Below, piece by piece: positions 1-6,628 of a stretch of 22,506 bases of DNA. Location: NCBI GenBank assembly GCA_964644555.1, contig CAZXWI010000017.1, positions 1 through 22,506 of the forward strand, given 5' to 3'. Source of the stretch: RUG14186 sp964644555 (GTDB taxonomy: Bacteria > Bacillota > Clostridia > Eubacteriales > Anaerofustaceae). How positions within the stretch are numbered: position 1 is the first letter of the stretch; each line of letters begins with the position of its first letter. A model generated the notes under the pieces. That model was not told the origin of the DNA, searched no databases, and saw nothing but the letters and a program-made list of their open reading frames with translations. The translations under genes were made by a program, and so were the position numbers.

Positions 1-100
1 CCAATCGGAGTATTTTTTTTAATTATTCGTTAAAAAAAATATATATTTTGAATGAGGCGGAATGCTTAGAAATTTATAAAAAATTTAGAAGAATTTATAA

Positions 101-130
101 TTGCGGACAGCATAAATTATATGGTATAGT
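101..130 (+). promoter_or_regulatory. sigma-A-type promoter of the hydrogenase operon
   Basis: A -35-like TTGCGG (101-106) and a -10 TATAGT (125-130) are separated by 18 bases, in an AT-rich leader 66 bases before the chosen hydC start. A dyad TATAATT (96-102) / AATTATA (115-121) overlaps the -35 and part of the spacer and could be an operator, but AT-rich dyads also arise by chance. No match to the Rex-type TTGTTAA-N4-TTAACAA operator was seen. Confidence 0.5.
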
Positions 131-195
131 ATTATGTAGAGATATGTGTTTTGCGACAATTATCTACAATAACACTAAGGAGGAAACTAGGCATA

Positions 196-684
196 ATGTG
201 CAAATGTGGAGTACAGTTTAACGGTACACCGGAGCAACAGAAACAGCTTGAAGAGGTGATTGAGGAACTCAAAGAGCAAAAAGGTGCGCTCATGCCGATT
301 TTGCAGCGTGCCCAAGCAATATACGGATACCTTCCGTATGAAGTGCAGGAAATGATTGCGAAAGGACTTAACATTCCCGTAGAAGAAGTTTACGGCGTGT
401 CAACATTCTATTCGCAGTTTACGCTTTCCCCGAAAGGAAAGTATGTTATTTCCGTATGCTTAGGTACAGCTTGCTATGTTAAGGGCAGTGGCGACATTTA
501 CGAAAAATTACAGGAAAAATTAGGCATTAAAGGCGGCGAATGTACCCCTGATGGCAAATACTCAATAGAAGCTTGTCGTTGTTTGGGAGCTTGCGGTCTT
601 GCACCTGTTCTTACGGTAAACGACGAAGTATTCGGTCGTTTGACTGTAGATGATGTAGACGGTATTTTGGAAAAATTCGTATAA
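196..684 (+). CDS. hydC: NuoE-like [2Fe-2S] subunit of electron-bifurcating [FeFe]-hydrogenase (HydC)
   Basis: This is a 162-residue NuoE/24-kDa-subunit homologue. An N-terminal helical part (about residues 15-75, with the family segment GVSTFYSQF) is followed by a thioredoxin-like domain. The four [2Fe-2S] ligands are visible as C88-x4-C93 and C129-x3-C133. In bifurcating hydrogenases this subunit works with the NuoF-like flavin subunit, which here lies seven genes downstream. The ATG at 196 is chosen because AAGGAGGA (177-184) lies 11 bases upstream; the in-frame TTG at 151 has no ribosome binding site and would put that site inside the gene. It is the first gene of the operon, 27 bases before the DRTGG gene. 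Family assignment is secure; its membership of the HydABC complex is inferred from context. Confidence 0.9.
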   Translation: MCKCGVQFNGTPEQQKQLEEVIEELKEQKGALMPILQRAQAIYGYLPYEVQEMIAKGLNIPVEEVYGVSTFYSQFTLSPKGKYVISVCLGTACYVKGSGDIYEKLQEKLGIKGGECTPDGKYSIEACRCLGACGLAPVLTVNDEVFGRLTVDDVDGILEKFV

Positions 685-711
685 AACTATTCCGTAATTT
701 CGGGAGTAAAT

Positions 712-1059
712 ATGGAACTTAAAGAAATTAAAAAACTATTGAATGCAAAAGTGTGTTGCGGCGAAGATAGATTAGACGAAAGTGTTTCGGATATTTTTGC
801 CAGCGATATGATGAGCGATGTTCTTGCGGGAAACAAGGCTAATGCTCTTTTGATGACAGGTCTTGTCAATGTTCAGGTAATAAGAACAGCCGAAATGTTG
901 GATATGTTCTGCATTGTTTTGGTCAGATCCAAACAGCCTACTGAGGCTATGATCGAATTCGCATCCGAAAACAATATGGTAATTATGACTACCGATATGA
1001 GTATGTTTGATAGCTGCGGTATCTTATACCAATACATAAGTAAAGAAAGAGCTGTGTGA
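712..1059 (+). CDS. DRTGG-domain protein, first copy
   Basis: A 115-residue protein resembling the stand-alone DRTGG domain, a small ligand-binding-type domain also found in phosphotransacetylase-related proteins and near CBS domains. Its biochemical role is unknown. It carries an N-terminal helix (MELKEIKKLL) and a hydrophobic alternating alpha/beta pattern, with segments such as ANALLMTGLVN and FCIVLVRSKQP. It has no transmembrane segment or signal peptide. GGGAG (702-706) precedes the ATG. One base separates its TGA from the next gene, so translation is probably coupled. A second copy lies at 2789-3118; both flank the GHKL ATPase and HydS-like genes, which suggests a shared regulatory function. 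The domain call comes from overall resemblance and from this known gene neighbourhood. Confidence 0.7.
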   Translation: MELKEIKKLLNAKVCCGEDRLDESVSDIFASDMMSDVLAGNKANALLMTGLVNVQVIRTAEMLDMFCIVLVRSKQPTEAMIEFASENNMVIMTTDMSMFDSCGILYQYISKERAV

Positions 1060-1060
1060 A

Positions 1061-1486
1061 ATGACCGAAAATGTGTTGAAGTTTCATTTCGACGTTGACG
1101 GAAGCAATTTTGTTTCTGCGGGTCAGGCTTCGGTTAACTTAAAAAGAGATTTGCAAAAGTTGGGCCTTCCGACTGAAATCATCAAGCGAATATCCGTTGC
1201 AATGTATGAAGGAGAGATTAATATGGTCATTCATGCAGGCGGAGGCGAAGTTGATGTATATATTACCGAAGAATATATTAAAGTCGTTTTAACAGACCAC
1301 GGACCGGGAATACCGGATGTGGATTTGGCAATGCAAGAAGGTTATTCAACCGCATCGGAAGAAATAAATATGCTCGGTTTCGGAGCCGGAATGGGCCTGC
1401 CGAACATGAAGCGCTTTACCGATGAAATGAAAGTCGAAACAACGGTGGGCGAAGGAACCATTGTTGAAATGATTGTCTATTTATAA
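1061..1486 (+). CDS. RsbW-like stand-alone GHKL ATPase (anti-sigma/serine kinase type)
   Basis: A 141-residue protein that is essentially one HATPase_c (GHKL) domain. Visible signatures are an N-box (EGEINMVIHA), a G1 box (DHGPGIPD) and a G2 box (GFGAGMGLPNMKRF). There is no histidine-containing dimerisation domain, sensor domain or membrane segment, so it is not a classical histidine kinase; length and layout match RsbW/SpoIIAB-type serine kinases and anti-sigma factors. Its partner is not known. It follows the DRTGG gene after one base and precedes the HydS-like gene by 21 bases. Inferred role: output or phosphotransfer element of a hydrogenase-linked signalling module. Neither an anti-anti-sigma (STAS) protein nor a sigma factor is encoded in the window. 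Confidence 0.85.
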   Translation: MTENVLKFHFDVDGSNFVSAGQASVNLKRDLQKLGLPTEIIKRISVAMYEGEINMVIHAGGGEVDVYITEEYIKVVLTDHGPGIPDVDLAMQEGYSTASEEINMLGFGAGMGLPNMKRFTDEMKVETTVGEGTIVEMIVYL

Positions 1487-1507
1487 TAATTGTAAAGGAA
1501 AGTCAAA

Positions 1508-2785
1508 ATGTATAAGCACTCTGTTAGCCTTGAGGCGTCCAAATGTACAGGTTGTACGACGTGTTTGAGGCATTGCCCTACAGAAGCTATAAGAATAAAG
1601 GATTCTAAAGCAGTAATAAATTCGGATCGTTGTATAGATTGCGGTGAATGTATTCGTGTTTGCCCAAACGGTGCAAAATATACTGTTTGTGATAAACTGG
1701 AAGATCTTAATGACTACAAATGGAAAATAGCTCTTCCGGCACCGACCTTGTTCGGTCAGTTTCCTAAAGTAGAAGATGTCAAATTGATATTGGAAGGTCT
1801 TTATGAGCTTGGGTTTGATGATGTGTATGAAGTATCTTATGCTGCGGAATTTATTTCGGCATATACGAAAAAATACATCAGAAACGAACAGCACCCAACC
1901 CCTCTTATCAGTTCGGCATGCCCTGCTATAGTCAGATTGGTATCACTTCGTTTTCCGACATTGACTAAGCATCTTCTTCCCATAATGCCGCCTGTTGAAT
2001 TGGCAGCGCAATTGGCAAGATCAAACGCTAAGAGGAAACACCCGAATTTCAGATATGAAGATATCGCAGTATGCCTTATAACACCGTGTCCGGCAAAAAT
2101 AAGTTATACAAAGAATCCTACCGAGAGTTTTAAGAGCAATATCGATTGTTGTATTTCCATAAACGATATTTACTTTAAGCTTATAAACAATATGCCGAAA
2201 AAGCTTGATAAAGTCGATAAACTCAATTCAAGTATGCTCGGCATAAATTGGGCGGTTACAGGGGGCGAATCGATTGCCGTTATGCATGACAAATATTTGG
2301 CTGCCGATGGAATCGAAAACAGCATTTCCATATTGGAAGAAATAGAAAAGGGCAAACTTACCGATTTGGAATTCGTTGAACTTTTGGCTTGCCCCGGAGG
2401 ATGCGTAGGCGGAGTGTTGACTGTGGAAAATGCATACATTGCAAAAGCAAGACTGCAATCCCTCAGTTCGCAGATTCCTTTCTCTGGAGCAAACGCAAGA
2501 AAAATAGACAATTTTTTGGCTTTGGACGATATAGAATTTTCGATGTCACCTGCGGAAGTGGCGGTGTCGGGAATAGGCTCTAATTTCAAAGAGTCAATGC
2601 GCATGATGGCAAAAATTCAGGAGATATACAATAAATTACCATGCATAGACTGCGGTGTTTGCGGAGCACCGAATTGCAGAGCATTTGCGGAAGATGTCGT
2701 CAAAGGTGAAGCAGATATAGATTCGTGTATTGTTCAAAAATACGAAAAGTTACAAAACGAACTTGATGCTAAAACAAAGGAATAA
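1508..2785 (+). CDS. HydS-type putative sensory [FeFe]-hydrogenase
   Basis: 425 residues. The N-terminal ferredoxin domain has two 4Fe-4S motifs (C13, C16, C19, C23 and C42, C45, C48, C52). The hydrogenase core (about 70-345) follows, then a C-terminal 4Fe-4S domain (C379, C382, C385, C390) and a short coiled tail. The three H-cluster loops are recognisable: SSACPAIV (C138), TPCPAK (C194) and ELLACPGGCVGG (C295, C299). All four expected cluster ligands are kept, but the preceding residue is A137 where catalytic enzymes have the proton-relay Cys (C299 in C. pasteurianum CpI). Alanine here matches, from memory, the putative sensory HydS of Thermotoga maritima. The loop 3 GGGxP tail is lost. AAAGGAAAG lies 7 bases before the ATG. 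Inferred role: H2, CO or redox sensing rather than bulk turnover. Confidence 0.85.
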   Translation: MYKHSVSLEASKCTGCTTCLRHCPTEAIRIKDSKAVINSDRCIDCGECIRVCPNGAKYTVCDKLEDLNDYKWKIALPAPTLFGQFPKVEDVKLILEGLYELGFDDVYEVSYAAEFISAYTKKYIRNEQHPTPLISSACPAIVRLVSLRFPTLTKHLLPIMPPVELAAQLARSNAKRKHPNFRYEDIAVCLITPCPAKISYTKNPTESFKSNIDCCISINDIYFKLINNMPKKLDKVDKLNSSMLGINWAVTGGESIAVMHDKYLAADGIENSISILEEIEKGKLTDLEFVELLACPGGCVGGVLTVENAYIAKARLQSLSSQIPFSGANARKIDNFLALDDIEFSMSPAEVAVSGIGSNFKESMRMMAKIQEIYNKLPCIDCGVCGAPNCRAFAEDVVKGEADIDSCIVQKYEKLQNELDAKTKE

Positions 2786-2788
2786 AAA

Positions 2789-3118
2789 ATGAATGTTGAT
2801 GATTTTGCATTAGCAACCGGCTTTAAATGGGTAGTGAAAGCTGACCCCGAAAGAGAAATAACAGGTGGTTATATCGGAGATTTATTAAGCTGGGTAATGT
2901 CGGGTGCTCAATCGGGAGATGCTTGGATAACGATTATGTCCAACATCAATACATTGGCTGTTGCATCTCTTACGGATGTCTCATGTATTATTTTGGCTGA
3001 TAATGTTTTAATGGAAAACGATGTTTTGGATATGGCATCTCAGAGGGGTATCAATATCCTGTCAAGCAGCGAAAATTCCTACAAAAGTGCAATAATACTA
3101 TCGGAGAAGCTTAAGTAA
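2789..3118 (+). CDS. DRTGG-domain protein, second copy
   Basis: 109 residues, same general fold pattern as the protein at 712-1059: an N-terminal helix, the glycine-rich segment GGYIGDLLSWVMSG, then hydrophobic strands (CIILADNVLMENDV). The start at 2789 lies 3 bases after the HydS-like stop, with AAAGGAAT inside the end of that gene as the ribosome binding site. Its TAA abuts the TTG start of the PHP gene. No catalytic residues, membrane segments or signal peptide are evident. The pairing of two diverged DRTGG proteins with a HydS-like protein is repeated in other anaerobes' hydrogenase clusters as far as I recall; function is not established. Confidence 0.65.
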   Translation: MNVDDFALATGFKWVVKADPEREITGGYIGDLLSWVMSGAQSGDAWITIMSNINTLAVASLTDVSCIILADNVLMENDVLDMASQRGINILSSSENSYKSAIILSEKLK

Positions 3119-3850
3119 TTGAAAAAATATTACGATTTGCATATTCATTCCTGCTTATCGGCTTGTGCCGATTCGGATATGACTCCGAATAATATTGCAG
3201 GTATGGCTTATCTTAATAAGTTGGATATAGTGGCGCTGACGGATCATAACAGTGCCAAAAACTGCCCTGCTTTCTTTAAGGCGGCAAGAGCTTACGGGAT
3301 AGTGCCTATAGCCGGTATGGAACTTACCACAGCCGAAGAAATACATGTTGTGTGTTTGTTTGAAAATTTAGTTCAAGCACTCAAATTCGAAGAAGTCATA
3401 GAAAATCGCAGAATGAATATTCCCAACAAGACCTCGATATACAACGAGCAGCTTGTTATGGACGAAAACGATAATGTAGTCGAAATAATGCCCAATCTCT
3501 TATCGTTGGCAACGTCAGTCACGATAGAAGAAGCTTTTGAAGAAGTAAATAAGCTTAACGGCATATGTTATCCTGCGCATATAGACAAAAATTCGAATTC
3601 TGTGATTGCAATGCTCGGTGATATCCCATCGCATATCCCATACACATGTTTTGAATTTCACGATAAGAGCAAAATAGAAGAATATAAATATACATACCCT
3701 ATTATCAACGGTAAAAATATTGTATCGAATTCCGATGCACACACATTGGGTTTGATTAACGAAAGGGTAAATTGTATCGAATTATTCTCCGAAACCGAAC
3801 AGGATTTGACACACGAATTATTACTTTACTTAAAGCAGGAACTCAATTAA
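3119..3850 (+). CDS. PHP-domain metal-dependent phosphoesterase (TTG start)
   Basis: 243 residues with the PHP signatures in order: DLHIHS at 6-11, TDHN near residue 42, GMEL near 67, HVVC near 77, PAHID near 154 and SNSDAH near 208. These His and Asp residues form the metal site in PHP phosphoesterases (YciV/TrpH-like and polymerase-associated families). The TTG start is favoured because the first catalytic motif begins five residues after it, so no later start is possible. GGAG (3103-3106) is upstream, and the codon directly follows the previous stop. The stop overlaps the next ATG (TAATG). Within the hydrogenase regulatory block it could hydrolyse a phosphorylated protein or nucleotide signal; that is inference. 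Confidence 0.85.
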   Translation: MKKYYDLHIHSCLSACADSDMTPNNIAGMAYLNKLDIVALTDHNSAKNCPAFFKAARAYGIVPIAGMELTTAEEIHVVCLFENLVQALKFEEVIENRRMNIPNKTSIYNEQLVMDENDNVVEIMPNLLSLATSVTIEEAFEEVNKLNGICYPAHIDKNSNSVIAMLGDIPSHIPYTCFEFHDKSKIEEYKYTYPIINGKNIVSNSDAHTLGLINERVNCIELFSETEQDLTHELLLYLKQELN

Positions 3851-4401
3851 TGAAAGAACTGTCATTAAATATTCTCGATGTAGCGGAAAATTCCGTAAAA
3901 GCGGGAGCGAAAAATATTCAAATTCTTATTAATGAAACAGACGAAAATTTGACCCTTGAGATTATCGACGACGGATGCGGAATGAGCGAAGAAGTCGTAA
4001 AACAGGTCGAAAATCCGTTTTTCACCACAAGAACCACAAGAAATGTCGGATTGGGTGTGCCGCTGTTAAAGCTTGCCGCCGAACAAACCGGAGGAAGCTT
4101 TAATATAACATCAAAATGTGAAGTCGAATACCCAAACGAACACGGAACTCACACTATAGCGGTTTTTAATAAAACCCATATCGACTATACCCCTTTGGGA
4201 GATGTGATTTCCACCATCATAACGCTTGTGCAAGGCTCAAAGGATATAGATTTTAAGTTTGTACACACAAAACCCGAAAAAGAAATAGATTTTGATACGA
4301 AACAAATCAGGCAGGTCATAGGGGATGATATCCCACTCGACCAAATCGAAGTATTACAATGGATGAAACGATATTTGCAAGAAGAATATCAAAGCCTATA
4401 A
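3850..4401 (+). CDS. stand-alone GHKL ATPase, histidine-kinase-like catalytic domain
   Basis: 183 residues starting at the ATG that overlaps the PHP stop by one base. The HATPase_c domain occupies about residues 1-110: N-box DVAENSVKAGA (N14), G1 box DDGCGM, ENPFFTTR and G2 box GLGVPLLKLAAE. A C-terminal region of about 70 residues (from TPLGDVIST) has no recognised domain. As with the first ATPase there is no phospho-accepting His domain, sensor or membrane segment, so either it has a separate substrate protein or it is a non-kinase ATPase. The two ATPases are of different types: this one is kinase-like and the first RsbW-like. From memory, the Acetobacterium woodii hydrogenase operon also has a kinase-like HydE between HydC and the remaining subunits. 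Confidence 0.82.
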   Translation: MKELSLNILDVAENSVKAGAKNIQILINETDENLTLEIIDDGCGMSEEVVKQVENPFFTTRTTRNVGLGVPLLKLAAEQTGGSFNITSKCEVEYPNEHGTHTIAVFNKTHIDYTPLGDVISTIITLVQGSKDIDFKFVHTKPEKEIDFDTKQIRQVIGDDIPLDQIEVLQWMKRYLQEEYQSL

Positions 4402-4431
4402 ATTAAAATAATGCGGAAGGGAGTTTAATAT

Positions 4432-4803
4432 ATGAAATCATTAGCTGAACTCGCAGCGATTAAAGAACAAATGAAAGATAAAGTTCTTCTTCGCGAAGGT
4501 ACAAAGGATTGCAGAGTTGTTGTAGGTATGGCTACATGCGGTATCGCAGCAGGCGCAAGACCCGTTCTTAACGCTTTCGTTGAAGGAGTAAGCCAAGAAG
4601 GGCTTACAGCAGATGTTACCGTAACACAGACGGGATGCATCGGCATTTGTCAATACGAACCGGTAGTAGAAGTATTCCAGCCGGGTCAGGACAAAGTTAC
4701 ATATGTTAAAATGACAGCTGAAAAAGCACAGCGTGTTGTTAAAGAACATCTCAAAGGCGGAGAAATCGTCTACGAATACACAATAAACAATTATAAGAAT
4801 TAA
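4432..4803 (+). CDS. small thioredoxin-like [2Fe-2S] ferredoxin of the hydrogenase operon
   Basis: 123 residues: an N-terminal helix (MKSLAELAAIKEQM), then a thioredoxin-like ferredoxin domain with VGMATCGIAAGARP and QTGCIGICQYEP. The second half gives the expected C-x3-C. The first half has only one of the two usual Cys, since the C-x4-C partner position is Ala/Gly; another Cys lies earlier at KDC. Compare the HydB N-terminus, which has the full C-x4-C and C-x3-C set. I recall this CGIAAGAR variant as typical of the subfamily, so it is probably not a mutation here. Strong site GGAAGGGAG (4415-4423) lies 8 bases before the ATG. Gene order suggests a HydD-like accessory electron-transfer subunit or a regulator. 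Codon use shifts here to the pattern of highly expressed genes. Confidence 0.8.
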   Translation: MKSLAELAAIKEQMKDKVLLREGTKDCRVVVGMATCGIAAGARPVLNAFVEGVSQEGLTADVTVTQTGCIGICQYEPVVEVFQPGQDKVTYVKMTAEKAQRVVKEHLKGGEIVYEYTINNYKN

Positions 4804-4817
4804 CGGAGGAAATCGGC

Positions 4818-6611
4818 ATGATTCGTTCATACGTAATGGTATGCGGTGGTACAGGTTGTACATCAAACAACAGTGCTGCTGTTATAAAAGCCTTTGAAGA
4901 ACAAATTAAAGAAAAACAGCTTGATGATGAAGTTAAAGTTGTAAGAACCGGTTGTTTCGGACTCTGCGTTAACGGTCCTATCGTTATCGTACACCCCGAA
5001 GGAACATTCTATCACAGCATCAAAGCTGAAGACGTAGAAGAAATCGTTAATGAACATCTTTTGAAAGGGCGTATCGTTGAACGCTTGGTATACAAAGGAG
5101 AAAAGGGCGATTTAGACCTTGAACATGTTTCATTAAGCGATACTAATTTTTATAAATCACAGATGCGTATAGCATTGAGAAACTGCGGTGTTATCAACCC
5201 CGAAGTTATCGAAGAATATATTGCGGTAGACGGCTATCAGGCACTCGGTAAAGTTCTTACCGAAATGACACCTACCGAAGTTATCGAACTCATCAAAGCT
5301 TCAGGCTTAAGAGGAAGAGGCGGCGGAGGATTCCCGACAGGTCTTAAATGGCAGTTTGCCGCAGCAAATGATGCAGATCAGAAATATGTTTGCTGTAACG
5401 CCGATGAGGGCGACCCCGGTGCATTCATGGATCGTTCTGTTTTGGAAGGTGACCCGCATGTAGTATTGGAAGCTATGGCTATAGCAGGTTATGCAATCGG
5501 TGCTTCACAGGGTTATATCTACATCAGAGCAGAATACCCCTTGGCAATAGAGCGTTTGAATATTGCAATCAAACAGGCAAGAGAATACGGTTTGCTCGGT
5601 AAAAATATCTTTGATTCTGGATTTGATTTCGATATCGAACTCCGTTTGGGCGCAGGCGCATTCGTATGCGGTGAAGAAACAGCTCTTATGACATCTATCG
5701 AAGGGCATAGAGGAGAACCAAGACCTCGTCCACCGTTCCCAGCACTTAAAGGTTTGTTTGAAAAACCGACAATCTTAAACAATGTAGAAACATTCGCAAA
5801 TATTCCGAGAATTATCCTCAACGGTGCAGAATGGTTCTCATCAATCGGAACAGAAAAATCAAAGGGAACAAAAGTATTTGCTCTCGGTGGCAAAATCAGA
5901 AACACTGGTTTGGTTGAAGTTCCTATGGGAACAACGCTTCGTGAAGTTATTTACGAAATCGGCGGCGGTATTCCGGGAGATAAAGAATTTAAAGCAGCCC
6001 AGACAGGCGGTCCGTCAGGCGGATGTATAACAAAAGAAAACTTAGATATTCCTATCGATTATGATAACCTCGTTGCCATCGGTTCTATGATGGGTTCAGG
6101 TGGACTTATCGTTATCGATGAAGATTCTTGTATGGTAGATATCGCTAAATTCTTCCTCGACTTTACAGTTGACGAATCATGCGGTAAATGTACACCGTGC
6201 CGTATCGGTACAAAACGTATGCTCGAAATTTTGGACAGCATTACAAAAGGCACAGCTACAATGGAAGATCTTGACAAGCTCGAAGAACTCTGCTTGCATG
6301 TTAAAGAAAATTCATTGTGTGCCCTCGGACAGAGTGCTCCGAACCCGATTCTTTCGACTCTCAAATACTTCAGAGAAGAATATGAAGCTCATATCCTCGA
6401 AAAGAGATGTCCTGCAGGCGTATGTAAGAACCTTATCAACTACTACATTGACGAAACAAAATGTAAAGGTTGTACAAAATGTGCAAGAAATTGTCCTGTT
6501 AACGCTATTACAGGCGAAAAGAAACAGCCACATGTTATTGATAATTCTAAGTGCATTAAATGTGGTGCATGTATGGAAAATTGCTCATTTGGCGCTGTAT
6601 ATAAGAAATAA
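4818..6611 (+). CDS. hydB: NuoF-like NAD(P)H/FMN iron-sulfur subunit of bifurcating hydrogenase (HydB)
   Basis: 597 residues, full length for HydB/HndC-type subunits. Domains in order: a thioredoxin-like [2Fe-2S] domain (C9, C14, C46, C50); the NuoF FMN and NADH site with a glycine-rich loop at about 165-178, CNADEGDPG near 193-201, GAGAFVCGEETAL near 278-290 and NNVETFANIP near 321-330; an SLBB-like linker; the NuoF 4Fe-4S site C455-x2-C458-x2-C461 with C501; and a C-terminal ferredoxin domain with two 4Fe-4S motifs (C549, C552, C555, C559 and C579, C582, C585, C589). It oxidises or reduces the pyridine nucleotide and distributes electrons between HydC and HydA. CGGAGGA (4804-4810) lies 7 bases before the ATG, 14 bases after the previous gene. 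Confidence 0.96.
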   Translation: MIRSYVMVCGGTGCTSNNSAAVIKAFEEQIKEKQLDDEVKVVRTGCFGLCVNGPIVIVHPEGTFYHSIKAEDVEEIVNEHLLKGRIVERLVYKGEKGDLDLEHVSLSDTNFYKSQMRIALRNCGVINPEVIEEYIAVDGYQALGKVLTEMTPTEVIELIKASGLRGRGGGGFPTGLKWQFAAANDADQKYVCCNADEGDPGAFMDRSVLEGDPHVVLEAMAIAGYAIGASQGYIYIRAEYPLAIERLNIAIKQAREYGLLGKNIFDSGFDFDIELRLGAGAFVCGEETALMTSIEGHRGEPRPRPPFPALKGLFEKPTILNNVETFANIPRIILNGAEWFSSIGTEKSKGTKVFALGGKIRNTGLVEVPMGTTLREVIYEIGGGIPGDKEFKAAQTGGPSGGCITKENLDIPIDYDNLVAIGSMMGSGGLIVIDEDSCMVDIAKFFLDFTVDESCGKCTPCRIGTKRMLEILDSITKGTATMEDLDKLEELCLHVKENSLCALGQSAPNPILSTLKYFREEYEAHILEKRCPAGVCKNLINYYIDETKCKGCTKCARNCPVNAITGEKKQPHVIDNSKCIKCGACMENCSFGAVYKK

Positions 6612-6628
6612 TAAAGGAATGGAAAGCT

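Noticed and set aside
1..20. T-run after CGGAG at the window start, possible right arm of an upstream terminator
   Set aside because: The left arm would lie outside the window, so pairing cannot be tested.
151..195. TTG at 151 as an alternative hydC start
   Set aside because: It lacks a ribosome binding site, and the strong AAGGAGGA would fall inside the gene; the ATG at 196 is preferred.
3772..3849. Upstream extension of the second GHKL ATPase overlapping the PHP gene
   Set aside because: It overlaps the PHP frame by 78 bases. The ATG at 3850 gives TAATG coupling and begins right at the family N-terminus.
4441..4866. Minus-strand Cys/Phe-rich open frame opposite the small ferredoxin gene
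   Set aside because: It is the antisense shadow of a clear coding gene, without a ribosome binding site.
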